Shown: in pieces, positions 17,098-24,704 of the stretch | Numbering within the stretch: position 1 is the stretch's first letter | Layout of the letters: each line of letters begins with the position of its first letter | From: Xanthobacteraceae bacterium 501b | Lineage (GTDB): Bacteria > Pseudomonadota > Alphaproteobacteria > Rhizobiales > Xanthobacteraceae | NCBI GenBank assembly: GCA_000378025.1 | Contig: KB899087.1 | Coordinates: 1,240,001-1,304,000 of the forward strand | Direction of reading: 5' to 3' | Length of the DNA: 64,000 nucleotides | The notes under the pieces: generated by a model | The model's database searches: none | Told to the model about the DNA's origin: nothing | Seen by the model: only the letters and a program-made list of their open reading frames with translations | Translations under genes and position numbers: made by a program

Positions 17098-19451
17098 TGG
17101 TCGCGCTTCGTGAAGTCCGTGAGATCGACATCAGGGCCACCACCAACGGCGTCGATCAGGCCAAGGATAAGCTGGACGGGCTCGCCAGAGCGGATGACGC
17201 CGTCGTGGCGGCGGGTGAGCGGCTGGAGCGTTCCACGGCGAGCGTTGGTCGGTCGCTGGAGCGATGGAACCGAACCCTCGATGGCAACTATGCGTCCAGC
17301 AAGCAGCTGGAGAAGGCGACACGCGACCTCGCCGACGCCCAAGCGCGCGGCCTGATCTCGGTTGACCGGCATAACCAATTGCTTGGCGCGGCGCAGATTC
17401 GCTACGGCGCCGTGTCGGACCAGATGAAGGGGGTGAACGACAACACCAAGCTCGCCAGCCATGAGATCGGGCTGATGGGCGCGCAATTTATGGACCTCGG
17501 CACCCAGATCGCCAGCGGCGGCGGCCTGTTTCTGCCGATCATCCAGCAGGGCGGACAGCTTGCTGGCCAGCTCGGCGATCGAGGCCTTAAGGGTGCCGTG
17601 GGTGCACTCGGCTCCGGCTTGCTGGCCTTCGTCACCAATCCGCTAAACCTTGCCGTCCTGGCGCTCGCCGGCGCGGGCGCGGCGGCATCGTTGTTCCTCT
17701 CGACCGTCGGCGACGGGGCCAAATCCACCGAGGATATCTTCAAGGAGCATGAAGACATCATCGGCCGCATCGGCGACCGCTACGGCGACGCCACGGCGGC
17801 CGCCCGCGACTACGCCGAGGAATCGACCGCTATCCTCCGGCGCGCAGCCGAGCAGAGCGCTGCGGCCCTGCGGGAGCAGCTGGCGAACCAGTCTCAGGCG
17901 CTGCTTAGCCAACTCGGCACCAGCGTGCAGGCGCAGCGCCCCGAAGCCTATGGCCAGATCGCCAACGGCTTCGATCAGCCGCTGTTCAGCGCGGACGCAC
18001 GCTTCGCGCCGTTCAAGCAGCAGATCGAAGACCTGACGACGTCCATTGCGGCCGGCACGCCGAAGATCACCGAGTTTCGCGAGGCGGTGAACGCTCTTGC
18101 TGCAGCGAACCCCGGCAATGGCCGGATGCGCCAGTTGGCCGACGAACTCCTGACGTTGACCGACGAGGCCAGCAAGACTGCCCGCGCGCTCCCCGGCGCC
18201 GCTGCGGCGCTTCAAGCCCTCTCCGGGGCGGCGAGCGACGGCGTGCCGTCCCTGCGCACCTATGCCGACAGCGTGAAGGCCATCACCGACCTGGTGCCCG
18301 CCCTGGCAGCACAGCAGAAGGTGATTTCCTCGCTCGCCGCCATTGACGGCAACCTGGCCAACGCTCTGGCAAAGTCCGCCGCCCTCGGCGGTTCCGAGGG
18401 CGCAATAGCCGCCCGGGCTGCGCAATTGGAGACGGCCGCGCAGAGGGCGCGGGATGCCGTCACCGGCCTCACGGACGCGCAGGACAAGGCCAAGACCTCG
18501 CTCGAGGCCTACACCCGGTCCTCAATCATTGCCGGCATGTCGCCCCGCGAGGCTGCCATTGCCCGAGAAACCGACGCTTACGGCCGCCAGATCGAGATGC
18601 TGAGAGCTGCGAACGCGGCGCAGGCCGAATATGACAAGGCCGCCGAAGCTCATCAGCGGAACCTATCGGCGATCAGCGGTCAATATGGAGCGGACGGCAA
18701 CAAGCTGCGGCGCGGCCAAGGCGCTGATGATCTCCTCCGGGACCAGCAGGCGCAGATAGAGGCGCTGCAACTCGAAACCCGGCTTATCGGCACCAACGCC
18801 GAAGAACGCGGAAAGCTCGTCGCTCGGCTCCAGGCCGAACAGGACATGCGGTCTCGCGGCATCAACCTGCTTTCCGCTGAAGCCGATGAGATCCGCGCCA
18901 ACGCCGAGGCCATCGCCGGCTTGAATACCGAATATGCCCGCAAGCAGCTGATGGACGACATCGCGTTCGATCGGGCGCAGCTTGGCCGGAACTCGGTCGA
19001 TCAGCAGATCGCGGCGACGCAGCGTTCGGCCGGGCTGGAGGTGGACCTCGAATCCGCCGACGCAGAGGCGATGCGGCTCAACGCGACGCTTGCCGCCACG
19101 AAGGACATTGCCGGCGACGCCATGTCGGGTTTCGTCCGCGACATCCGAAATGGCGTCGATGCCATGGACGCGCTTGAAAACGCCGCAGAGCGGGCCCTCG
19201 ACACGATCCTCGAAATGGCGACACAGAACCTCACGGCTGGGCTGTTCGGAGAGGGCAGCGGAAGCGGGGGCGGCATCCTTGGCAGCATCTTGTCTGCCTT
19301 CACGGGAGGCGGAGGGGGCGCCAACGGAACGGCCGGGACGATGGTTGGCGGCTCGTTCGTGCCGACGACAGGAAACCCTTGGGCTGGCCTCGGCTTCGCC
19401 GATGGCGGGCGAACGGGCCGCAGCCGCTATTCGATACAGGGAGCATTCTGA
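17097..19451 (+). CDS. Tail length tape-measure protein
   Basis: 784 aa. N-terminal coiled coil (DQAKDKLDGLARADDAVVAA ...), then the signature EIGLMGAQFMDLGTQIASGG, GLFLPIIQQGGQLAGQLGDRG and a hydrophobic helix pair (LNLAVLALAGAGAAASLFLS). A long Ala/Gln-rich helical region follows, and a Gly-rich C-terminus (GSGSGGGILGSILSAFTGGG) ending GFADGGRTGRSRYSIQGAF. The presence of this gene argues for a siphovirus-type long tail. At this length the tail would be about 115-120 nm by the usual 1.5 angstrom per residue rule. It overlaps its neighbours by 1 bp on both sides. Confidence 0.88.
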   Translation: MVALREVREIDIRATTNGVDQAKDKLDGLARADDAVVAAGERLERSTASVGRSLERWNRTLDGNYASSKQLEKATRDLADAQARGLISVDRHNQLLGAAQIRYGAVSDQMKGVNDNTKLASHEIGLMGAQFMDLGTQIASGGGLFLPIIQQGGQLAGQLGDRGLKGAVGALGSGLLAFVTNPLNLAVLALAGAGAAASLFLSTVGDGAKSTEDIFKEHEDIIGRIGDRYGDATAAARDYAEESTAILRRAAEQSAAALREQLANQSQALLSQLGTSVQAQRPEAYGQIANGFDQPLFSADARFAPFKQQIEDLTTSIAAGTPKITEFREAVNALAAANPGNGRMRQLADELLTLTDEASKTARALPGAAAALQALSGAASDGVPSLRTYADSVKAITDLVPALAAQQKVISSLAAIDGNLANALAKSAALGGSEGAIAARAAQLETAAQRARDAVTGLTDAQDKAKTSLEAYTRSSIIAGMSPREAAIARETDAYGRQIEMLRAANAAQAEYDKAAEAHQRNLSAISGQYGADGNKLRRGQGADDLLRDQQAQIEALQLETRLIGTNAEERGKLVARLQAEQDMRSRGINLLSAEADEIRANAEAIAGLNTEYARKQLMDDIAFDRAQLGRNSVDQQIAATQRSAGLEVDLESADAEAMRLNATLAATKDIAGDAMSGFVRDIRNGVDAMDALENAAERALDTILEMATQNLTAGLFGEGSGSGGGILGSILSAFTGGGGGANGTAGTMVGGSFVPTTGNPWAGLGFADGGRTGRSRYSIQGAF

Positions 19452-20095
19452 TGAGCGCCATGGCAGCGGTGATACAAAGCGGGCGAGTGCATGTTCTCGC
19501 TGACGCGGCAACATATGACACGCAATCTGGAGTGCTCACCAGAGTGGTGCACAAGATAGTGCCTATACCCCGAGCAAATGCCGTCTTTGTGCTTCGCGGA
19601 AGCTACCAGTGCTACATCGAGTTCTTCAAGGCCTGCATATATTCGTCCTACGAGTCATTCGATGAATTCAGGCGAATATCGGATGACGTATGGCGACGAT
19701 TCGAGCAGAACCTTGAGGGATGGGAGGACTGCGAGATCATGGTAGTGGGTTGGTCTGAAGAGGCGCGAACAGGCCATGTCCTGTTTCGGTCGACGTCTCA
19801 GCGCTATGAGGACCTCCCCGTCGGCCATTGGTATTTTCTCGAAGGCGTCAGCACCTTCGGAATAGATCTCGGCGATATTCCTCCCGAGGACTTCGACCCC
19901 TCGCGCCACGCCATCCCTGCCTTCGAGGCGGCGCGCCGAAATCTGGACGTCCTTGGCACAAAGGACGGCAAGCCGATCATCGGGCACGGCGTGGGAGGGT
20001 GGATCGTGGCCACGCTCGTAACCCCCGGCGTCGAGCCTGCTTCAAAAATCATCCATCGCTGGTCAGACACCATAGGCGAGCCGATCAAGCCGTGA
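19451..20095 (+). CDS. Ntn-hydrolase/proteasome-subunit-like phage protein
   Basis: 214 aa, ATG inside the tape-measure stop. The start, MAAVIQSGRVHVLADAATYD ... VHKIVPIPRANAVFVLRGS, has the strand pattern of proteasome beta/HslV-like N-terminal folds (exposed strand, D, then K-hydrophobic-P). It lacks an N-terminal Thr; Ser2 of the reading frame or Ala would have to be the nucleophile, so it may be inactive. The rest (WYFLEGVSTFGIDLGDIPPEDF, IIGHGVGGWIVATLVTP) has no clear match. Similar proteins follow tape-measure genes in other alphaproteobacterial prophages. Confidence 0.45.
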   Translation: MSAMAAVIQSGRVHVLADAATYDTQSGVLTRVVHKIVPIPRANAVFVLRGSYQCYIEFFKACIYSSYESFDEFRRISDDVWRRFEQNLEGWEDCEIMVVGWSEEARTGHVLFRSTSQRYEDLPVGHWYFLEGVSTFGIDLGDIPPEDFDPSRHAIPAFEAARRNLDVLGTKDGKPIIGHGVGGWIVATLVTPGVEPASKIIHRWSDTIGEPIKP

Positions 20096-20163
20096 GCGGC
20101 GGCGCTTTTGCGTCCGGGGTCGGAATTCCGACCTCGGCACAAAGATATCGAAAGGAACCGGCA

Positions 20164-20595
20164 ATGAACCTCTCCACCATACGCACCCATGCCGCCCGCA
20201 TCGAGGGCGGCGGCTGGGTGGATGATATCCCCGGCTTCGGCGACCTTCGGCTCAAGGTGCGGGGCATCACCAGCACAAGCGCCCGCGCCGCGCAGAAGGC
20301 GGCTCTTGCCGGGATGGGGTCGGTAGTACCGACGCCATCCGAGGGGCTCACGGAGGCGCAGGCGTCGGCCGTGACGGGCGCGACGATCCTCGGTGGCATC
20401 CTGCTGGGATGGGAGAACCTGACCGGCGACGGGGACGAGGTGATCGCCTATTCGCCGGAGATGGCCGAACGGCTGGTGAACGCGCCGGACCTTGTGGCGC
20501 TGCGGGCGGCGATCCTGTGGGCGGCCGGCGAGGTTGGCAAGGGTCGTGCCGGCGAGAGCGTGTGCGACCTGGTGGACGAGAGGGCGGCGCTATGA
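20164..20595 (+). CDS. Tail assembly chaperone-like phage protein
   Basis: 143 aa, start supported by GAAAGGAACCGGCA upstream. The pattern LRLKVRGITSTSARAAQKAAL, then ILLGWENLTGDGDEVIAYSPEMAERLV, resembles tail assembly chaperones of siphophages, where WENL-DGE-x-YSPE is common. Normally this gene lies before, not after, the tape measure. It overlaps the next gene by 4 bp (ATGA). Moderate to low certainty. Confidence 0.5.
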   Translation: MNLSTIRTHAARIEGGGWVDDIPGFGDLRLKVRGITSTSARAAQKAALAGMGSVVPTPSEGLTEAQASAVTGATILGGILLGWENLTGDGDEVIAYSPEMAERLVNAPDLVALRAAILWAAGEVGKGRAGESVCDLVDERAAL

Positions 20596-20951
20596 GCCCC
20601 GACGCCGCAATCGCTTCGCTCGATCGCCAGTTGGCAAAGCATGGGCAGGACGCCGTTTTGCGGCGTCGGCATCAAGATGGAGCTCAGATGTCCAACATAG
20701 ATGTCTCTGCCCGGGTGAGTTTCAGGGGGTACCGCCCGGACGAAATCGCCGGAGGCATCTACCAAGGCGACAGCGAAGTCGTGCTTTCGGCAACCCAGCT
20801 TAAAGCCGAGGGGTGGCCCTCGGGTGAATGGGAAGTGCCGAAGGTCGGCGACCAAATCATTGTCGCCGGACGTGCTCGCTCGATTCTTGCGGTTGCGCCT
20901 ATCTACATTGGAAGCGCGCTGGTACGGATCGACCTTCAGGTCAGGGGCTAG
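20592..20951 (+). CDS. Head-tail joining-type phage protein
   Basis: 119 aa. It begins DAAIASLDRQLAKHGQDAVLRR, then ARVSFRGYRPDEIAGGIYQGDSEVVLS, WEVPKVGDQIIVAGRARSI and ends LVRIDLQVRG. The layout of a short helix, then a beta barrel with GYRPDE and VPK-GD-I, is that of head-closure or head-tail joining proteins in Rhizobiales prophages. It is the last plus-strand gene of the structural operon and faces a convergent gene 12 bp away. Confidence 0.55.
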   Translation: MSPDAAIASLDRQLAKHGQDAVLRRRHQDGAQMSNIDVSARVSFRGYRPDEIAGGIYQGDSEVVLSATQLKAEGWPSGEWEVPKVGDQIIVAGRARSILAVAPIYIGSALVRIDLQVRG

Positions 20952-20963
20952 CTGCCGACTCGG

Positions 20964-21671
20964 CTAGCCCTTAAAGCGTCCGCCAAAATCTCCAACTGAC
21001 AGCCCCATAGACTGAGCCAGTCGCTCGGCTTGCTCAACTTTCAGCCAGGACGGGGGGATATAAACCCCAGTTTTCTCACGGCAAAGCTGAACCATCTTCT
21101 TTATATCGTGAAGATATGCTTCTGACTTCTTGAGGTTTGGCTCATAAATATTCAGAGACAAGCGCACTTCAACAGCCGTGGCAACATCTATTGGGGTTTC
21201 CGATATCAGCCAATCGTCCGGATTGTCGCCAAAGTCTCTTGCCGATTCATTCAAGGCGCGCCCCTCCGCTGTTGTATATCCGTAGTACTCATTCCAGGGT
21301 ACCAATTTGTGTTCCGAGATTGAGAACCCGAGCGCGAATCGATTAAGCGCAATACCATGGCCAACGAGCTCAGGAATTTGCAAGGTCTGGACGATGGAGC
21401 CGTCGTCTTTGGCGAAAGAGACTTGCGATAGAATGAGGCATTTCGGAACGTCCACGCGGCGCGTGAACCACGCAAGTCGCGGGAAATCCTGCACGCCCCG
21501 CCGCAAGGAAAGAGGGGAGCGTATTTTTCCAATCTTCGGATGAATAACTTCTCGATTTGTTCCCTCTAAATCAATGTATCCAGACATCCATATAAGATTT
21601 GTGTACAGGCTGCTGGTGTGATGATAGGCGACATCACTCTGCCTCCCGGCTTTTATTTTTGCTTGGCCCAT
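20964..21671 (-). CDS. Accessory protein, possible ADP-ribosyltransferase-like fold
   Basis: 235 aa from MGQAKIK; GAGGGGAGAG lies upstream. It is transcribed against the structural genes and is markedly more AT-rich, both typical of moron cargo. The N-terminal part, VAYHHTSSLYTNLIWMSGYI and RLAWFTRRVDV, recalls the Y-H-x-T ... I-x-x-G ... W-F-T/S layout of DarT/DUF4433-type proteins that open with YHYT and carry LWFS. The match is only pattern-level. The C-terminus is Lys-rich and helical. A defence or toxin role is possible; hypothetical protein is the safe label. Confidence 0.5.
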   Translation of the reverse strand: MGQAKIKAGRQSDVAYHHTSSLYTNLIWMSGYIDLEGTNREVIHPKIGKIRSPLSLRRGVQDFPRLAWFTRRVDVPKCLILSQVSFAKDDGSIVQTLQIPELVGHGIALNRFALGFSISEHKLVPWNEYYGYTTAEGRALNESARDFGDNPDDWLISETPIDVATAVEVRLSLNIYEPNLKKSEAYLHDIKKMVQLCREKTGVYIPPSWLKVEQAERLAQSMGLSVGDFGGRFKG

Positions 21672-22088
21672 AGCTCTCTCCCCTCGGGTGCTACACACAA
21701 GCGCAGATGCCCGACCTCAGTGTTGGTAACTTAGTCTGGCATCGACCCGATCGGCATGCAACCAAAGCGCGCGCCTTCGCATCCCTCTTGGCGAGAGGGG
21801 CGAAGCAGCGCATAAATGGGATTGGGCGTGACAACCCGGACTAGTGATAGGCACCAATCCGCTTGGCGGCGGAGGAGTGCTGAAGCGAAAGCCTCTTGGC
21901 GGAGGCAGACGCAACGCGGCGCCTTGGCGGGCGACCGAACCTGGCCATATTGGCCGGGAGCGGTGCGCCATGTCCAGAGGGGAAACCCTTAAAAGTGCGC
22001 CGGCCTGTCTCACTAGCAGGTTGTCAACTCCCGGCTGCCGGTCCGCTACCGGCGACGGCCTTGACAAGCCGAACTAGTGAGCCATCCC
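21672..22088. other. 417-bp intergenic region with short repeats
   Basis: No convincing coding frame. It holds a small hairpin, CCCTCTTGGCGAGAGGG, near 21782, three nearby copies of CTTGGCGG (about 21860, 21894 and 21922) and several ACTAG-containing words (near 21840, 22011 and 22072). It may contain promoters for the leftward cargo gene and the rightward genes, or a small RNA; the sequence does not settle it. Confidence 0.35.
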
Positions 22089-22724
22089 ATGTATATCCAC
22101 GAAGACTACGGCGGCCCGTTCCCGCCTTCGATCGTCGACCGGCTCGCCGCCTGTCGCGATCTCTCCCTCATCATCGAGCGCGCCATGGAGGCGCTCGACG
22201 CCCTCGATCCCGATTCCGACGATGAGCCGGATGGCGACGAACTCGACCAGAGCGGCCCCGAATGGTCCACGTGCGCGGTGCTCGCCTTCCATGTCTGCAC
22301 GTCCCCTCACGAGGATGACGAGGACGGCGGCGACGCCGAATACGTTCTAGGATGGCGAGAGGAGCGCGCTGGCTTCGGTTTGTGCCCGACGCCGCATGAT
22401 GACGCCGAAGACGACGGATGCCGCGAGCCGAGCATCGCGTCGCCGGAGAGTTATCCGCGCGGCTGGTATGGCGACCGCACACTTTCTCCCTGCGGTTTCC
22501 TGAGCCGGACTTTCGGTTTTAATGGCGGCGATCAGTCTGCATGGGCTCGCGGCTGTGCGAACGACCGCGAGGATGACGCGGGCGATGATCCGGAGGATGT
22601 CAACGAGGACGGCGGCGACATTCTCGACGGCCCGCATGACGACGACGACAACGGCATTGCCGATGCGGGCGGACGTTGGGAGCAATTGCAGCGCAGGAGG
22701 GGCGTATGCCATCCCCGGACCTGA
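22089..22724 (+). CDS. Very acidic hypothetical protein
   Basis: 211 aa from ATG 22089; GTG 22077 in the same frame would add four residues. The N-terminal 30 residues look folded (MYIHEDYGGPFPPSIVDRLA). The rest is extremely rich in Asp and Glu (DPDSDDEPDGDELD, HEDDEDGGDAEY, DGPHDDDDNG). It has no known domain. Its 3' end overlaps the next gene by 19 bp, and together they are the last cargo before attR. Such acidity is common in DNA-mimic anti-restriction proteins, but that is a guess from composition. Confidence 0.5.
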   Translation: MYIHEDYGGPFPPSIVDRLAACRDLSLIIERAMEALDALDPDSDDEPDGDELDQSGPEWSTCAVLAFHVCTSPHEDDEDGGDAEYVLGWREERAGFGLCPTPHDDAEDDGCREPSIASPESYPRGWYGDRTLSPCGFLSRTFGFNGGDQSAWARGCANDREDDAGDDPEDVNEDGGDILDGPHDDDDNGIADAGGRWEQLQRRRGVCHPRT

Positions 22725-22945
22725 TGCGGCTTCGCGATATCCAAGACATCATGCTGGCTGCAGGCCACATGTGCGTGGCGGCGCGGCTGATGGCGAACGC
22801 CCTGCAGGATGAGATCAGCACGGCTCATTGCGATGCGATGCGGGCGGTGCTGAACGAAGCCGCCGACCGCATGGAAGCGGCGGAAGGGCTGATAGAGGAT
22901 TTGGTAAAGGACCTTGTTCCCAAGGGTGCCGGCAGGCACGACTGA
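22706..22945 (+). CDS. Small helical hypothetical protein
   Basis: 79 aa, start fixed by AGGAGGGGCGT before ATG. Almost entirely helical: RLRDIQDIMLAAGHMCVAAR, MRAVLNEAADRMEAAEGLI, EDLVKDLVP. It is translationally linked to the acidic gene upstream (19-bp overlap). No family recognised. Confidence 0.55.
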   Translation: MPSPDLMRLRDIQDIMLAAGHMCVAARLMANALQDEISTAHCDAMRAVLNEAADRMEAAEGLIEDLVKDLVPKGAGRHD

Positions 22946-23007
22946 CGACCTCGCCGGCCGCGCCCGGGAGGTGCGGCCGGTTTATCTTGGGTTTGAGATG
23001 CTTGCCA

Positions 23008-23102
23008 TTGGCACCGGAATTGGCACCGGACGGCAAGGCAGTGGTCAAAACCTGCGGTGATGATGCGACATGACGCGACGCTAAAATCCAGCAATATCAA
23101 CG
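23008..23102 (+). repeat. Right integrase arm-type repeats
   Basis: A tandem pair of TTGGCACCGGA (23008-23018 and 23020-23030, 1 bp apart), then AGCAATATCAACG at 23090-23102. These are the same words as at 5636-5706, in the same orientation but in swapped order relative to the att core. Confidence 0.7.
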
Positions 23103-23146
23103 CTAGGACGCATTGACCGGGAGGCGACGGCACGGCCTTGGCAGAA

Positions 23147-23185
23147 TTTCAAGACCGCTGCCTTAAACCACTCGGCCACCCTTCC
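23147..23185 (+). repeat. attR core (39-bp direct repeat, orphan tRNA-Ser 5' half)
   Basis: Identical to 5593-5631. It represents only the 5' half of the tRNA, read leftward. The DNA to its right (23186 onward) should be the tRNA's original upstream region. Confidence 0.92.
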
Positions 23186-23309
23186 CGGCCCCGCACTGCC
23201 TCGATTGAAGGCGGGCCTGGCGGCGATCGTTCGGGGGGCACCTTAGAGGTTGCCGGGCGCTCTCCCGATCCCGGCGTGCGCCGCGCCCGGATGGGGCGGC
23301 GCCGTTACC

Positions 23310-23339
23310 TTTGGAAGACCTGCCTTTGGAAGACCTGCC
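23310..23339 (+). repeat. 15-bp tandem duplication
   Basis: TTTGGAAGACCTGCC occurs twice in direct succession (23310-23324, 23325-23339) in the non-coding stretch between attR and the integrase relic. Confidence 0.8.
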
Positions 23340-23353
23340 AGCGCGACCCCGCG

Positions 23354-23400
23354 CGTCATCGCCGGCGAGCCATGCCCCAGTCGGCGGCCACTCGTCAAGA
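23354..23400 (-). pseudogene. Relic of a second tyrosine integrase C-terminus
   Basis: Closely similar, about 8 differences in 48 bp, to 5792-5839, the part of the integrase gene that encodes ISRRLGHGSPAIT. Translated on the minus strand it still reads LTSGRRLGHGSPAMTRG, with the box II LGH motif and then degenerate sequence lacking the catalytic Tyr. It lies 169 bp outside attR in host DNA, so it comes from a different, earlier element. Confidence 0.7.
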
Positions 23401-23432
23401 TAGCGGGCGCGGATGGCGCGGGACGCGTGCCC

Positions 23433-23846
23433 TCATTTCACGCGGCGGAACACCATGCCGCCATGGTGGAGTGTGTCCGCATCGACAAAGATGCCGTCGG
23501 CGGTGAAGCCGGTGTCGTCCCAATAGTCGATATGGGTCCCGCGCACTTCGTAGCGGCCGCGATAGGCGCTCTGCCGGGTGCCGCGCGCCTCGTCATAGCG
23601 GCCATTGGGCAGGAGCTCATGCCGGATATGTCGGTCGGGCGTTACCCACATGCCGACATAAGGGTGATTTTGGTCGTGTTGAGGGCGCGCGGCGGGTGTC
23701 GGTGTCATGGCGGGATCGGCTCCGGCACGGGATGGGAGAAAGGAAATGGCGACGAGCGCGGCCAGCAGGTTCATTCGGCGCGAAGGACGCACCGGGCGAA
23801 CAGTGGTCGGGGTGGCGCGCAGCGGCGCCTGCAGTCGCAATTTCAT
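23433..23846 (-). CDS. Exported Atu4866-family protein
   Basis: 137 aa from the ATG with GAGGAGG upstream (23846). The N-terminus is Arg-rich with a hydrophobic stretch (MNLLAALVAISFLPSRAGA) like a signal peptide, possibly starting at the internal Met. The mature part, HPYVGMWVTPDRHIRHELLP ... YRGRYEVRGTHIDYWDD, TGFTADGIF and HHGGMVFRR, matches the small beta-barrel family named after Agrobacterium Atu4866. Biochemical role unknown. It starts 11 bp after the SDR stop, in the same operon, and is opposite a LysR gene. Confidence 0.8.
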   Translation of the reverse strand: MKLRLQAPLRATPTTVRPVRPSRRMNLLAALVAISFLPSRAGADPAMTPTPAARPQHDQNHPYVGMWVTPDRHIRHELLPNGRYDEARGTRQSAYRGRYEVRGTHIDYWDDTGFTADGIFVDADTLHHGGMVFRRVK

Positions 23847-23857
23847 GACGGGCCTCC

Positions 23858-24586
23858 TCAACTGCTGGCGGTGGGACGGACGACGATCTCGCTCACATCG
23901 ACATCATCAGGCTGCTCCAGCACGAAGCGCACGGCCCGGCCGATGGCGTCCGGGGTCAGTGCGATGGCGCGATACGCCTTCATCGCCTGCGCCGCGGCGG
24001 GATCGGTGATTGTGTCGGCCAGTTCGCTCTCGACCACCCCGGGATGGACGCAGGTAACGCGCAGCCGGTCGTTTTCCTGCCGCAGGCCGTCGGAGATGGC
24101 GCGCACGGCGTATTTGGTCGCGCAATAGACCGCCGCCGTCGGCACCACCGAGAGCGCCCCGATGGAGGCGATGTTGACGATGTGGCCGGAGCCGCGCGCC
24201 GTCATGTCAGGCAGCACAGCGGCGATGCCGTAGAGCACGCCCTTGATGTTGACGTCGATCATCGCGTCCCATTCCTCCACCTTCAGCGAGGCCATGGGTG
24301 AGAGCGGCATGATGCCAGCATTGTTGATGAGGACGTCGACCCGCCCATAGTGCTGGCGGGCGGCCTCGGCGAAGGCGGCGACATCCGCCCGGTCAGTGAC
24401 ATCGAGGCGGCGGATCATCACCTCGGCGCCGAACGCGCCGCTGATCTCGGCTGCCAGCACGTCGAGCCGTTCGGTACGGCGCGCGCCCAGCGCCAGCCGA
24501 GCGCCGGCCCGGCCGAGTTCGCGGGCGATGCCGGCGCCTATGCCGCTGGAGGCGCCGGTGATCAGAACCACTTTGTCCAGTGCCAT
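23858..24586 (-). CDS. Short-chain dehydrogenase/reductase
   Basis: 242 aa from ATG 24586, which has AAAGGAGCAGGGCA before it. Classical SDR motifs: cofactor glycine motif VLITGASSGIGAGIA (the Arg in GARRT suggests NADP), NNAG in LINNAGIMPL, and the catalytic Ser in IASIG with Tyr-x-x-x-Lys in YCATKYAV. C-terminal HPGVVESELADTI is typical of the YdfG/serine dehydrogenase-like group. It forms an operon with the Atu4866-type gene, and the LysR regulator is divergent. Confidence 0.9.
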   Translation of the reverse strand: MALDKVVLITGASSGIGAGIARELGRAGARLALGARRTERLDVLAAEISGAFGAEVMIRRLDVTDRADVAAFAEAARQHYGRVDVLINNAGIMPLSPMASLKVEEWDAMIDVNIKGVLYGIAAVLPDMTARGSGHIVNIASIGALSVVPTAAVYCATKYAVRAISDGLRQENDRLRVTCVHPGVVESELADTITDPAAAQAMKAYRAIALTPDAIGRAVRFVLEQPDDVDVSEIVVRPTASS

Positions 24587-24704
24587 TGCCCTGCTCCTTT
24601 GTTGATCGCTTACGCGTCGGTTTCGCGTTGGCAGGAAGGTAGCGAGCGGGCAGTGTCGCAATAAGCCGTGCACGGCACGACACAATGGAAAGTAAAGCTA
24701 ACCA
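24587..24704. promoter_or_regulatory. Divergent SDR/LysR control region
   Basis: 118 bp between divergent starts. It contains a perfect 12-bp palindrome, GCCGTGCACGGC (24665-24676), 29 bp before the LysR start, a plausible LysR or repressor site, and AT-richer stretches on both sides (TTGTTGATCGCTTA near 24599, AAAGTAAAGCTAACC near 24689). Confidence 0.45.

Larger units (their letters stand above)
5593..23185. mobile_element. Compact HK97-type prophage-like element in tRNA-Ser
   Basis: 17.6 kb bounded by a 39-bp direct repeat, with its tyrosine integrase next to the left end reading outward. It carries regulation (6829-7694), replication-like genes (7706-8915), a full head and packaging set (9046-15500), then tape measure and small tail/neck-like genes (16417-20951), and accessory genes (20964-22945). 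No tail tube, tail tip, fibre, lysis genes or CI-type repressor are seen. Either tail genes were lost, or the element is a satellite that supplies its own heads and uses tails from a helper. Confidence 0.88.

Noticed and set aside
23138..23506. 122-codon frame across attR
   Set aside because: It starts in the tRNA repeat and is the reading-through of the old recombinase frame; it includes the 15-bp duplication and the integrase relic in antisense. Not a gene.
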